A stretch of 64,000 nt of DNA from Dryococelus australis (taxonomy: Eukaryota; Arthropoda; Insecta; Phasmatodea; Phasmatidae). The notes beneath the pieces are model-generated. The model was given only the letters and a program-made list of their open reading frames with translations, had not been told where the DNA came from and made no database searches. The DNA is taken from positions 133,164,163 through 133,228,162 of the forward strand of contig CM057000.1 of NCBI GenBank assembly GCA_029891345.1. The letters are read 5' to 3'. The translations under genes were made by a program, and so were the position numbers. Shown here one piece after another: positions 10,345 to 21,860 of this stretch; the stretch's first letter is position 1; every line of letters begins with the position of its first letter.

Positions 10345-10733
10345 TATAGGCTGTTCACGGTAAAATGAGCACTTTTGAAAGCCCTGCTTATGATCTACTT
10401 GTACGAGTGTTTGTGTATTTTCCCGCCTTATGTGTAATTAACATTGCTACGGGCCTCATCACTTTATTTATGCGTCTGTCAAGTGAATCTGTGAAATTAT
10501 TAGGAAAGTAAATACCCTAAAAATCTGCTCATCAGAAAGGGAAAGAAATTATTTAAGTCACCTCAACACCTTTTATTCGACGTTAAAATATGGAACTACT
10601 TTCCATCCATCGTTACCAACTTTACTGGGCGAATGTCACTCGGTGCGCCCATTAAAATATATGCCGGGTGGAAGTAGCGACTTTTTTCTAAGGTTCATTT
10701 CGGAAGTGCTCGCTTTATCGTGAACAGCATGTA
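10345..10733 (-). mobile_element. TA-1 element copy D, long class
   Basis: Inverted relative to copies C, G and J: the left end reads TATAGGCTGTTCACGGTAAA then AGCCCTGCTTATGATCTACT, and the right end reads CGGAAGTGCTCGCTTTATCG then TGAACAGCATGTA. Interior long-class blocks include a CATAAGG-like element and TTGCCAACTTTACTGG-like text. Confidence 0.8.
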
Positions 10734-10864
10734 CCAGCAAATTACTGCCGAGTCAATAATGCGAAATTAATCTGCGCAAGAGATACCCACTCCTTCAACA
10801 CGGTGCCCGCGTGCAATACGGGCATACTTTTATTCACAGTATATACACCCGGATTGAATATCTT

Positions 10865-11290
10865 ATATAATCTGTTCACGGTAAATGGAGCACTTTTGAA
10901 GGCCCTCATTAAGATCTACTTGTATGCACATTGTGTATTCTTCCACAAGATATAAAATTAACGTCGCCATGGGTCTGATCACTTTGTTCATGCGTCGGTG
11001 AAGTTAAACTGAAATTAATAGAAAAGTAAATACTTTACAGATTCGGCCACTATTTCACTAACAAGCATTAAAAAAGAACAAAAAGCAGGACTAATTATTT
11101 CAGTATCGGTATTCACAATTGCTTACTTTTAATTCAACGTTGAGACATAGAAACTACGTTTCCTACATCGTCAACAACGTTACGAGGCACAATCCCACCA
11201 AATGTGTCCGTTAAATGTATGCAAGTAGGGGCAATGACATTTTTCAAAAATTGAATTCAGAAGTGTTCGAATAACCGTGGACAGCATGTA
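10865..11290 (-). mobile_element. TA-1 element copy E, long class, diverged
   Basis: Left end TATAATCTGTTCACGGTAAA and CATTAAGATCTACTTGTATG, right end AAGTGTTCGAATAACCGTGG then ACAGCATGTATA. It lies 131 bp from copy D in the same orientation. Confidence 0.75.
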
Positions 11291-11348
11291 TAATTTCTGT
11301 AATCGCCTGCAAGAAATCACATCTAACATCTTTCTGGCAGTCATTATT

Positions 11349-11369
11349 AAAAAAAAAAAAAAAAAAAAA
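11349..11369. repeat. A homopolymer, 21 bases
   Basis: Simple A run. No adjacent element boundary identified. Confidence 0.85.
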
Positions 11370-11566
11370 CAGCACTTTCAGACCCACTTTAATTAACGGT
11401 CTCGGGTGTTGCAAACAAAAGTGTTATTGCGCGCGCTGTGCATAAGTCGACAAAACACTTGTTTTGTTATCGCAACCTGTAGGCTATATTTTCGGTTGCA
11501 GTTATAGGAACCAATTATGAACTAGATCTGTTTAGCGAATCATTTACCCACAGATAAGGTCATTGG

Positions 11567-12056
11567 TAGAGACCTGCGAAATTCGCGTTATTATTTGCGG
11601 ACACGTTAAACTTCAAACCCGTGTTCATGTGCAATAAGTTTCATTGGACCATACTTTATTTGATACGTCATGGGTAACTCCTGGCCAGTAATTGAACACT
11701 TCACAATTGTGTAGTCCAATCACGTGCAGTCCAGTAAGATAAATAGGAGTAGCTTCATATCTATGCAGCAGCCAATGAGAACTGACGCCCGCTAGAGTAT
11801 ATACACGGTGAGTCCTTTAAAAGAGGCGCCGAGGGACATGTGTGTAAGGAGAGAGGAAATGAGGAAATACAATCCAGTATGACAACAAAACACCCAGAGT
11901 AGGTGCTGGAAGGGGCCGCGGTTGACCTCGAGGCAGGTGTGCAGATAACACCAAAAGTTGTGAAAGGCACGGGCGAGGACATGCTGCGGGATGGCATCCC
12001 ACCGGCTACTTTTAAAGGACCCATCCTGTACATTACTGTGAAATTTAGCCTGATGT
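11567..12056 (+). mobile_element. hAT-M copy 1, carries a nested element
   Basis: Starts TAGAGACCTGCGAAATTCGC after GTCATTGG. It continues with family text (TTGGACCATACTTTATTTGA) and breaks off after GAAATTTAGCCTGATG, about 25 bp before the normal right TIR. Beyond that point another repeat begins, so the right target duplication is lost. A 225 bp element sits inside at 11804-12028. Confidence 0.8.
11804..12028. mobile_element. 225 bp TA-flanked MITE nested in hAT-M
   Basis: TIRs CACGGTGAGTCCTTTAAAAG and CTTTTAAAGGACCCATCCTG (about 17 of 20 positions complementary) are flanked by TA at 11802-11803 and 12029-12030. The uninterrupted copy at 23304-23597 reads GTATATACATTACTGTG across this site, which fixes the insertion point. 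Tc1/mariner-type by its TA duplication. Non-coding; open frames inside are chance. Confidence 0.85.
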
Positions 12057-12060
12057 CGCT

Positions 12061-12153
12061 GAGCTTCGCGGTGTGCAGTTCAGACAAACAATTACCTAAA
12101 CATGCGTAATGTACACGACCGTGTACACTAGGTCTGAATTGGATAATAAATGC
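12061..12153 (+). repeat. Dispersed repeat shared with 41543-41635
   Basis: GAGCTTCGCGGTGTGC, ATTACCTA, GTAATGTACAC and GGTCTGAATTGG occur in the same order and spacing at 41543-41635. The family is unknown. Here it follows directly after the truncated hAT-M. Confidence 0.6.
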
Positions 12154-12510
12154 AACTAAGCTGTGACATATTAATTAAAATACTCGGAAGCTATCATTTA
12201 TGATATGACGTGCGGAAAATTTCGAAACACTTCTGAAATAGAAAATGTGTCAAAAAATATATGAATCCGATATGTCTGGTATTGAGCATTTCCGTAAAAA
12301 TTACCGTGAGTATGCGCACATTTATAACAGTGTCTCTGGCGTCCGCCCACACACACGCATATACAAGAACTGAAAATCTGGCTTTCAGAAATGACAAAAC
12401 TATTGAGATAGATGCGACCCGACTATGCAGATGGCCAGTACAGTAATCGCATATCGCACACAAAAAGAAGTCTAACGTTGTAGCAAACGGTGTTTATGTT
12501 ACTGCAATAA
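12154..12510. other. No gene recognised
   Basis: AT-rich spacer with no recognisable element or coding sequence. Confidence 0.5.
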
Positions 12511-12719
12511 TATAGGATGTTCACTATAAAGTGAGCACTTTTTAAGGCCCTTCCACAGAGTCTCGGACGTTAACTTTTGGAGAGGTGAAATGCACGTGCC
12601 ATGTTTATTAGTCACGTGGCAATGTTTATACTAAAATGTGGCGGAAAGATAGAAATTGACCGAATGTAAAAATCTAGCAGGGCCTTAAAAAGTGTTCACT
12701 TTACCGTGAACAGCCTATA
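12511..12719 (+). mobile_element. TA-1 element copy F, short class
   Basis: Ends TATAGGATGTTCACTATAAA and TTTACCGTGAACAGCCTATA. At 209 bp it is the smallest copy. The interior is a shortened version of the short class. Confidence 0.85.
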
Positions 12720-12798
12720 ATTTTTTGTCATCTATGAACCGTCAGTAACTAATGTTGCGGTTAATGTAATATTCTGTTCCGCTATTAATGTTAATGTT

Positions 12799-13055
12799 GG
12801 GGCCACGGTGGCTCAGCGGTTAACCTGCTCGCCTCCCACCCAAGGCGATCCGGGTTCAATCCTCCGGATTTTCGCACGTGGGAATCGTGCCGGACGATAC
12901 CGTTGGCCGGCGGGTTTTCTCGGAGATCTCCCGTTTCCCCGCCCCCTTTTATTCCAGCGCTGCTCCATGCTCACCTCAATCACCCTCATCGGCTCTCAAG
13001 ACCTCATTGTTAAGAACCGTCCAAATTTCTTTACTCGCTCACTTCACTCAATGTC
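12799..13055 (+). mobile_element. SINE-A copy 3
   Basis: Head GGGGCCACGGTGGCTCAGCG, box A TCAGCGGTTAACCTGCTCGC, box B GGGTTCAATCC. Near-full body with GGCTCTCAAGACCTC and a CACTTCACTCA tail. The flanks share an ATGTT/ATGTC motif, but no clean target duplication is visible. Confidence 0.85.
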
Positions 13056-14200
13056 AGTGTAACAATATCACCTCCGCACTGTTCTGTCAACATTAAGGTG
13101 GTGTTTATATTGCGGCATAAGAAATGTTCTGATGAATTGATGTTAACATTTGTGTTATTGTCTTGTATTTTCTTTGCTTTAAAAAAGCATTCCGCTGTAT
13201 AATAAACTACTATCAATTATTTTGTCACAAAAAGAAATATTGATTTTTATTCATTACAACATAACGGTATTTCCCTTTAGTTACGTGGAAATACTTTACG
13301 CTCCATAAACAAATGCATTATTGACATTCGCAAGCTGCTTTGCAAGGCTCGAGGGCTGGCCTAAGCTACATATAGTTCTCATGCTACGCTTTAAAATTAA
13401 AACACAGTGATTTAATTTTACGAGGTTATCGCTGTTCACAGCTATCCGCCATTTTACAAAGCCAAGTCAGTGTAAACGTGATGTTGGTCGAGCATTTATT
13501 TAATGTCGCAGTAACATTAAATATTTTGTTCTCCCTGTTACTTTTAGCGCAATACAACTTATGGTTGCGGCAACATTACTTAGAAACTTTATCAACATCA
13601 ACACTTCAACAGTATATTTGCATTACAGTAATATAAGACTTTGAAATGGTTAACATTATTAACTTTGTCACAACATTATTAATTCTGCTACAACATAAAC
13701 GTTTAAAGAAATGCCTCAATGATAAATTGTTTTGTTGCAAGAACATTAGACTTTTTTCTGTGCAGCGCTCCCGCCGTAAATAACAACCTGACGTTGGAGT
13801 TGGAAAGGGCGGAGTGATTGCGGTGATTTTAGGGAGAGGGGGGGGGGGGGTTGGATCGGGAGTTCATTTAATGGAAAAGCAGACGGCAATCTCTTCTGCG
13901 CCTGCGATACTCTTGTAACATGGACTATGTTTGTTTACGTATGCCATGGAGGGCTCGTAGAGAATAATAAATCTCCAACAAAAGAGCGACCGTTTGACGA
14001 TGTGCGACATGTCTAAGCGTATAGTTAGCTGCATCCATACAAAGGCAGCGGAAAACGACAGAGGGCCGGGAACACAGAGGGCAGATGAGTAAGTATACGC
14101 TATGACCTGCAAATGTGGCAATTTTTCCGAGCAATTCGAAATTTTAATTTCATATATGACCACCATGTGTTTAAAGATGATGAAGGGAAAAAGTTTTTTT
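13056..14200. other. AT-rich DNA with recurrent AACATTA motif
   Basis: AACATTA or AATGTTA-like heptamers recur irregularly from about 12745 (left of the SINE) to 13760. The SINE may therefore have landed inside a degenerate repeat. The GC content rises at 13780-14060, with a G run near 13842. No gene recognised. Confidence 0.4.
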
Positions 14201-14204
14201 TTTT

Positions 14205-14411
14205 GGCAAGAATGATTGCATTGTATTGTATTGGAAAGGGCTAATTAATTAACTTCCCTTTGTGTTACGCCTGAAGGCTTATCAGGGGACGGCTTAGAAA
14301 CTAACTTTTAACATAGCAAAAACTAATAGTCATACCTTACCTGGGATTCGAACCCAGAGCCTGCCTCACCGCCGACCAGCGGCTTGCCAACCGCCAGCGC
14401 CACGGGATGTC
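14205..14411 (-). mobile_element. SINE-C, tRNA-headed SINE with ATTGT tail
   Basis: On the minus strand it begins GTGGCGCTGGCGGTTGGCAA. Box B is CTGGGTTCGAATCCCAGG at about 14341-14358. A body follows, ending in a short ATTGTATTGTATTG-type tail at about 14214-14232. Pol III boxes plus a simple-repeat tail indicate a SINE rather than a tRNA gene, and the 5' half does not fold well as a cloverleaf by eye. Single copy in the window. Confidence 0.65.
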
Positions 14412-15877
14412 AGCCTTTTAGCAATAAGAATTGAGGAATTATTAACCTAAATCTTTAACCATTTTGTCAGGTTCCCTTCCATAGAATGGGGTTTGTTTAG
14501 CGAACCCATAAAAATTATAACGATTTATCTATTTTCTTGTTTTCCATACTTATATTGATTGGGAGAAGGGGGAGGTGGTTCTAGTGGATGGATAGGAGTA
14601 TATGAATGGGGATATCATGGCGTGGGGTTAGTGTGAGACTTAAGGTTGTGTATTTCGCTGCCCAACCTTCTCGCATAGGATTTGCGGTCAACCGTTATAC
14701 TACATATAGTGGAATTTGCCGATGCAAACTTACGTGTCTTCGGTATAGAGGTGCGAGGTTTTGCAGGGAAAATTTAGCACCGCGAGTAGTTATTGCTGAC
14801 AGTTTTCCTTCGCACTTGAAAACACTTAGAAAAGAACCTGCGGCGTTTTAAAAATTGTATTTTAGAATACAGATGTGAAACAGTCGATTATACCGACATC
14901 TCCATTGGCACACGGCAGTGAAATGGCGTCACTGGGCCAGCAAAATGTTGTAAAGTCGATCGACAATCAGCACCCATTAAACCCCAATCCATCAGCTGGC
15001 AGCCCGGCCAATAAGGAAACATTTAGTGGCATAGAGTATAGCCAATCAGACACAATGTCCGTTTCCAAAGCCCAGCGTTGCCAATTAGAGAACGGGCATG
15101 CCCACATAAAGAAAACACACGCCAATTTTTCTCTGTATATTTATCTACTGTGCAGCCGAGTTCTTGGGATTTTGCCGCAGTAAACTTACTGTCCGACACA
15201 GACCAAAGTGTTTGCCTCAAAGCATTTAAGGCAGCAATTACATAATCAACCTGTTTCATTCGTATTAACACTTTGTAGACTATGCTCGAGTGTAGCCCGA
15301 GTTAAGCTAATATGAAAAACTCTTTGTTGTTCAGAACAAAACTCGCATGGATGTGCAGTCTTTGCTCGGCCAGTGTTTAACATGACCTCACAAGAACACC
15401 ACAGCGCAGTAACAATGATACTGCTAACGATATAATTAATTTTTATAGCCACTCAAATGGAGATGATTGATTGTAAATCCTTTTATACGATAAAGGACAT
15501 TTGATTGGGTCAATATCATCTCGGGTCTCCATTGGTCGATGACCGGCCAATAATAAACGCTGTACAGTGCAGGGTAGTGTCCGATGTTGTATGGACCAAT
15601 AGGACGATGGTGAGTTCTAACACAGACACCAACAGAACTGGTGTTCTTGCAGTAGTGGATATAGGTGACTCACTTCTAATTTGTCTTAAGTGCCAGTAAA
15701 TGTGTGCAGACCTGAATGTGTTAATTACTAATAGGGTAATATAATTTACAGATAAAACTTGTCAAAGTTCAATTGAACTATAAATTAAATATTTTCATGT
15801 TGACAGAAGTATAAAACACTTGTTATAGATGACATATTCTTGATAACCTTCAGTGACAAGTCAGACAACTATTCCTT
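14412..15877. other. No gene recognised; several CCAAT boxes
   Basis: Open frames (for example 14875-15183 plus) show no known domain. CCAAT or ATTGG pentamers recur around 15010-15610. At about 15800-15830 a short piece (GACAGAAGTATAAAACAC) resembles the TA-2 interior in forward orientation, next to the inverted TA-2 copy that follows. Confidence 0.4.
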
Positions 15878-16272
15878 TATAGTCTAATCGCGGTTTCTTC
15901 ACACTTTTTAAAATTAAACCTTTGACGAGTTTGGTTGTTTTCTGCATATGTTATATATCACAAGCCTTTTATACGTCTGTTAACATTAAAGTGCCTCATT
16001 TAGGGTTGAAATGGAAATTTTGTTTATATTTTATCAATAAGTTATAACGTTTGATTTATAGTTAACATAAATTAAAACAGTGAGAAAATAGGGTGTTGGT
16101 ATCGCTTAGTAACAAATAGTTCTTATGCGAAATATTATTACACTGAGGGCGCACGAATTGTGTAACTTTCTATACTCGGAGAAGATTTATGCGCGTGGGG
16201 CGGAGGAATATTCTGGAAGTTGAACTTTATCAGGGCTTGAGAAAAGATGGAAGTAACAGTGACTGGACTATA
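15878..16272 (-). mobile_element. TA-2 element copy b
   Basis: Left tip TATAGTCTAATCGCGGTTTC, right tip GAAGTAACAGTGACTGGA then CTATA. Interior blocks run in reverse order relative to 3949-4385 (CTTAGTAACAAATAGTTCTT, then GGCGGAGGAATATTCTGG). Confidence 0.75.
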
Positions 16273-16736
16273 ATTGGCGACTCGACCAAGCCAAGCGTAC
16301 AGCGGAGGAGGGGTATAACTCCAGCGCTAGTGTAGCTGTTGAAAGGGGAACAACAACTGCGAGAACGGGAGATTTAAATAACTTAGTGTCGTCATCTGTC
16401 AATGCTAGGGCCTGTATACCTGTCGGCATGAATTCGAGCGATTTCTACAGACACCAGTCCACCCACACGCAGCGGCGTGTGTTGAACTGTTGCAAGATAA
16501 GCTGTGTTTTGCTCTGTGCTATACCTAAACGTTTGCTAGTTTTTCTACTTTATTTATTGGTTACCTAATTAGGGTTAGAAATAAGCTAATAAGCAAGTAA
16601 ACAAAATACAGCTTTTTATTGCATCTCATTGAATACAACTCTAATTACTCTTCCGTCTGAAGGACGGTATGAAGTTATTAAGCTACAGAAGCCGTAGCGG
16701 GGAATCTATAGTAATCCTCGATTACCAGAAGCAAAA
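16273..16736. other. No gene recognised
   Basis: Spacer between TA-2 and TA-1 copies. Nothing recognisable. Confidence 0.45.
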
Positions 16737-17163
16737 TAAGGCCTGTTCACGATAAAGTGAGCACTTTTGAAATCAACCTTAAAAAAAAAAGTCACTACTC
16801 CTACGTGCATACATTTTAACGGGCGCATTGAGTGACGTGCGTCCAGTAAAGTTGATAATGATTGAAGGGAAATCTTAACGTCGAATACAAAGTGTTAGGT
16901 AACCATCTGTGACAACTTTAATGGTTTCTATTGCTTTCTGTTTTTTTTTTTTTTGTTACTGCGTCTAAGTGTAAAAGTGAGCAGATTTCTTAAATATTTA
17001 CTTTTATAATACTTTCAGAGTTTCACTTGACCGACGCATGAAGAAAGCGATGAGACCCACGGCAATGTCAATTTCACATAAGGCGGGAGAAAACACAACG
17101 TGCATACAAGTAGATCTTAAGCAGGGCTTTCGAAAGTGCTCACTTTATCGTGAACAGCCTATA
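16737..17163 (+). mobile_element. TA-1 element copy G, long class
   Basis: Ends TAAGGCCTGTTCACGATAAA and CTTTATCGTGAACAGCCTATA (last 20 shown by CAGCCTATA at 17155-17163). This is the cleanest long-class copy: GGGCGCATTGAGTGACGTGC, CGAATACAAAGTGTTAGGTA, a T run, CACTTGACCGACGCATG, AGTAGATCTTAAGCAGGG. Confidence 0.85.
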
Positions 17164-17356
17164 ATCACTTTGACTCACCACTGTCAATTACACCCAGGCT
17201 CGTGTTGGTCAGGCCCGCACCTCTGAGAAGGCCAAATGGAAGTCGTCTCCCTTGGACGACGTTTATATACTCTGGCCGCCCACGCTCTCCATTTCCCCCA
17301 TCCTCCTAGGATTGAGTGGCTCACTCAGCCACTCGGAATATAGGCATCGTTGCCCG

Positions 17357-17772
17357 TATAGGCTAATCACGGTCAAATGAGCACTTTTAAAAGCCCTGCT
17401 TATGATCTACTTGCATGCACGTTGTGTATTATGTAAAATTAACATTGCTAGGACCTCATCACTTTATTCATGCGTCGGTCAAGTGAAAATGCGAAATTAT
17501 TATAAAAGAAAAATTTTCTTCAAATTTGATCATTTTTACACTACGATGAATTAAGGAATTTAATTAAGCGAAATAAATAATAAAAGTTACCACAAATCGT
17601 TACCTAGCACTTTTATTTGGCGTTAACAGATAGAACTACTTTCTCTCCATCGTTGCCAACTTTACTGGCCGCACGTCACCCAGTGCACCTTTTGAAATAT
17701 ATGCAGGCAGGGGCAGTGACTTTTTTCTAACGTTGATTTCAAAAGTGCTCTTTTTATCGTGAACAGCCTACA
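17357..17772 (-). mobile_element. TA-1 element copy H, long class
   Basis: Inverted relative to copy G, 194 bp away. Left end TATAGGCTAATCACGGTCAA, right end AAAGTGCTCTTTTTATCGTG then AACAGCCTACA. The G/H pair could pair as a large hairpin. Confidence 0.85.
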
Positions 17773-18680
17773 ATAAAGTGTACACATCGGTCACTTAAAC
17801 GTAGTGCATTTGACGTCACATCACATGTGTGATGGGTGCTTCGCCACTCTCTCGTGAGTGGCCGCTATACATTCATTTCTCCCGGTTCCACTATGGTTAC
17901 AGGATCCTGCTGCTCGCACCTGGTATGTACAGCACCGAGAAAGAACCATCTTACCTCGCAGCACTTCACCACACGCCACTGTACACACGTAAACACGAAC
18001 ACGGCACCGGCGATTACTCAACACTGTGCCACAACTGATGGTCTCTACGACACCTGACAATAGCAGCCGAGCTCCTTGTATTATCCTGGAGGAGGAAGAG
18101 GCAGGTGATAGGATAAGGAAAAGAGATAACGGGGAGACCTTGTGCAGTTTACAGACTTCCCTGATGCAGTCTTTGCTTGATCGGGTAGTAGCTCGTAGCT
18201 GGTCATGCAGCAAGACGAACAGCAAGGGTTGGACTAGGGTCTCTGAATGGCGCTGCCGATCCGATGTTCAGTGTGCACTGTGTACTCTCATCTGAAATGT
18301 TTTGAATATGTTTAAAATGTACCATCTACGAATCACGCGAAGTTGTTCCGAGTCACGGTTTATGCATCTTCACCATTAAATATCTGCGTCTCCCCCCCCC
18401 CCCTGCAAATTGAAAGAAATCGCTCTTGAGGAAACTGCGTTCATTTCGTCCCAAAGCACCAAGTTGCAGTTGTTTGGCGTATTTTTTAAAGTCTGCTAGA
18501 CCATTTCTCCTTGCTTAGCATAAGGCCATTTCCATATCGTCGTACTTACGAAACTTGGCCACAAGTTCGTGCGTCTTTGTATTTTCTTTTTCTTAATCCA
18601 CTCGCCGCGGGCCCCCTCCAGATCCTCGCTCATGCCCGACGCCAACTCGAGGTCGTCGATCGAACGAGACCACATTTGTT
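17773..18680. other. No gene recognised
   Basis: Mixed composition with a C run near 18391. The 134-residue minus frame at 17821-18225 has no domain I know and is overlapped by other open frames, so I treat it as chance. Confidence 0.4.
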
Positions 18681-18683
18681 TCA

Positions 18684-19213
18684 GGCCGTGTCCGAAATAG
18701 CAGACTTTTTTTGACAAAATGATCACGTGGCCTGATTTTGTACACGAAAATGGTGACGTATATGGTAATTTGGTATTTCGTGTTTTCTATCTAGAGGATG
18801 TTAGCAAAAGTACAAGATGACAAAATGAGCGCCATGTTGGTTTTGGCGTTCAAAACACCTACGTAAAAGCTTAATTAAAAAAAAAATTAAAACAACTGTT
18901 CAAAAAACACTAGGCGTGTTTTAAAAATCAATTAAGTGTTGTGCATTGTTTATCTATTTAGCAAGGAAAAAGTGTTTTGTCTTGATTGCATAAATTATTA
19001 TCTTATTTATTAACATATTAGAAGCATTCCAGTAATGACTGTAGAAATATTACGTCAATTTTAAGCACAATATTTAGATTAAAAATAATTTTCACTGTTA
19101 ATGTAAAAATGCGTTGCCGGGAGTGCTAAACTAGTGACTGTCGACAACGTTCGAACCGAAACTTCCGGAACGACAAATTACAAAATAACGAATTCGTCGT
19201 ATCGGACACGGCC
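18684..19213. mobile_element. 530 bp TIR element with TCA duplication
   Basis: Tips GGCCGTGTCCGAAATAGCAG and TCGTATCGGACACGGCC share an 11-12 bp perfect TIR. TCA flanks both sides (18681-18683 and 19214-19216). A 3 bp duplication is typical of PIF/Harbinger-like elements, though their usual target is TWA. No coding remnant recognised. Confidence 0.65.
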
Positions 19214-19216
19214 TCA

Positions 19217-19960
19217 ATCATGTTTTTAGTCACGGAAAGGATCGCCCTGCAAACGTTAACAACGCCCTTTCCGACCTTGTACCCCACCGTGTCGGGCTGA
19301 GTTTCAAGAAATCAAGTTTTTTCAAATTAGAAGTATATCAGGGAGTTACTGCAGTTGGAACATCCTCAGAGAGGGCGAAAGCTACAGGAGCAAGCCAGAC
19401 GGCTGGCGCACTCGGAGAGGTCAATACAGGCGGCTTGTTAGCCTTGCGGCATCTTCGACAAGAAGGGGGTAGGAGACGGACGAACTTAGGGCGGGGGATT
19501 CTCCCCCCGTAATAATATTCATGCCGTCTGCAGCGGTAATCTAAACATCACCCCCCCCCCCCTTCCCTTTCACGAACCCCTTTCAACCCACGAGATACAA
19601 CGAGCACAACGGACCACCCCATTGTTGAACGTGTAGATACTCGACGGAGCCCCACGGCCGGTTTAGCCCGCACAATGCCAGCTTAATTCCATACGCGTGT
19701 TAGCCGGGATTAACAACCCCACTCCACCCCATGCCTTTTCGCATGGCGCCCACCCCGAAGGCACGGGGCGCATGGCATGCCCGCCCCGGTACTCCCCTCG
19801 CAGAGGCCTTTTCACTGCCGCTGTACTCTCTGTCTCATACAACTTGGCAAGATCACGGCAGTCAGTGAGTGGCAACTTGACGCATACGAAACAAACAACG
19901 TGCCGTTTACGAACTCCTGTATCAGCTGATGCACGAACGAACAAAAGTTAATATTAAGTT
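19217..19960. other. GC-rich patch, no gene recognised
   Basis: CpG-rich DNA with C runs around 19550. Overlapping open frames on both strands reflect composition. It is a candidate island, but no promoter motif or coding domain is seen. Confidence 0.35.
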
Positions 19961-21184
19961 GGATGTTCTGACTGCACTGCCTAAACACATCAGACAAGCA
20001 GAAAATAAGTGATAGGAAAGAGATCCTAGATTAATAATACATTTTATTTTATGTGGTCACAAATCAGCGGTTGATAGTGTTACAAATGAAACTTCGTGCT
20101 GAAGTAGTAGTGTATAGGTATTCAAAATGAAATGCACATTAAAGCGATCCGTCTCGAAATGAAACGCAACTTCAAACCTTGGGAGTTCTTTTCACATCGT
20201 ATCCCCATTCAACTCCACCCATGCCTTCCATATGAGCTTGATATTAATTCCAAAAGCCTACAGAAATATCGCGGGGTATTGTTAAATTATTTTTAAAAAT
20301 AATTTGATGAAATATATTTCAAACTCGTGTCGTTTCGAGCGAGTAATAGGGTAGAAGTCAACTTAGAAAAAACGATACGTGCTGCTACCTGTTGAGTAAT
20401 GCGCTCGGCTCATAACAACGTGGCCTGCCATGCGCTGCGCGCATCTGTCCGCTCTCTCCCGAAGCACTATCAGCCAGAAAAAAATATTTCTTTCGTGCTT
20501 AAAATAACAATTTTATGAACATATACCAATAGTTTTATTTTTCCGCGAGCTCTACATAATTTTTAAAGTAACATATATTTCGTGTACAGCGATTGTGATT
20601 AATAATAATTTCTATTGGGCAGGTAATCGCCATGTTGTTCTCCTGCAAACCCATTTCCTTTTTTTTTTTTTTTTTGCGTTGTCGCTATATTGTATTAATA
20701 AAACGAACAAAGTGGGACGCACGTGAGTAGTTCTTAAGCAATTTTTACGTTATTCCACGCCACATATTTCCAACTCGAACTGCTTAGGGTCAGTAAAAGC
20801 AGAATCACTGCATGTGCAATAGTCGTTGGTAAGTTGTTGGCGAATAAAAGTGAATTGTCGAGCAAGTTCCTCGAATTACATTTAGTTCCAGTTATAATAG
20901 CTGTGACGTCCAAAGTGTGACAGGAACTATAATTACAGCCTCGCAAATGTTAACCGAAATTCGCTGTCTCGGATTAATTTAAAAAAATTCAGCAAATACT
21001 TAATTTTTGCAAGATTTTATATTTTCACTTTTATAACCTACGATTTTTTTTGAGACAGATGGCAGTCTAAAACTACACATGAGTAAACTAATATCTTTAA
21101 TTTTTTCACATATGAGGCATTTGCAATATCCCTTGAACACGAAGGAGGTTTACGGCATTTTGTAGTTCCGTATCTGTATATTAG
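19961..21184. other. AT-rich intergenic DNA
   Basis: No recognisable gene or repeat boundary. A poly-T run lies near 20658-20675. Confidence 0.45.
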
Positions 21185-21192
21185 CCCATTGG

Positions 21193-21466
21193 TAGAGACA
21201 TGCAAAATTCGCGTTATCATTTGGCATCAGGCTGAACTTCACAGTACTGTACTGTATGTACCGGAGCTGCCGTCGTTTTTCCATTGGCTGCTGCATAGAT
21301 GTCAAACCACGCCCTTTTTAACTGAACTGCAAGTAATTGGGGCACACGATTGCGAAGTGTTCACTGATTGGCGCAGCGTTACCCAGGGCGTGTCAGGTAG
21401 AGTATGGCCCAGTGACAGAAGTATTACAAAGGCACGCGTGTTTAAGGTTTAACGTGCAGGTCTCTG
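21193..21466. mobile_element. hAT-M copy 2, 274 bp, perfect 8 bp duplication
   Basis: CCCATTGG flanks both ends (21185-21192 and 21467-21474). TIRs TAGAGACATGCAAAATTCGC and TTAACGTGCAGGTCTCTG. The interior has CATTGGCTGCTGCATAGATG and GTGAAGTTCAG-like text. No ORF of hAT transposase type. This copy gives the best proof of the family's insertion signature. Confidence 0.9.
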
Positions 21467-21539
21467 CCCATTGGTTGTAAATCATTACGTTAACTAATAA
21501 TTTTTTTTTCTTCCAAAAACATAAATTTGAAATCCCTCC

Positions 21540-21860
21540 TCACCGAAGTAAATTCCTGGCTACGGCCCTGTGGAGGCGGGTGGGGGGGGGGTGTGGTGGG
21601 GTGGAAGGATGGCTGTGGAAGGGGGATAAAGAAGAGCCTGGGAGACGTGATCGCATTCTGCTAGTACGTCCCTCGCCTTGTTTGCAAACTCGGAGCAGGC
21701 AACTCGTTACCCAAGTGTTGGCTGGGCGAGCAACACCGCGCCATCCCGTAATACTAGCGGGCGGAACTTTGCTTAAACTCGACGAAGCGCGCAATAACTT
21801 AACTGGCATTGCTCATTACCGCCCGCCGACTTGCCTGCAGTGCGCCTGACGAGTACATCG
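21540..21860. other. GC-rich patch, no gene recognised
   Basis: G-rich plus strand and CpG-rich body. The two 89-residue open frames on opposite strands are not recognisable proteins. Confidence 0.35.

Noticed and set aside
14341-14411. Functional tRNA gene on the minus strand
   Set aside because: Box A and B are good, but the body continues into a SINE with a simple-repeat tail and the cloverleaf is not convincing.
14950-15620. CCAAT-box cluster as a promoter
   Set aside because: The pentamer is common, the sites are irregular and on both strands, and no gene follows.
17821-18225. 134-residue minus-strand frame
   Set aside because: Overlapped by three plus frames of similar length and without known motifs.
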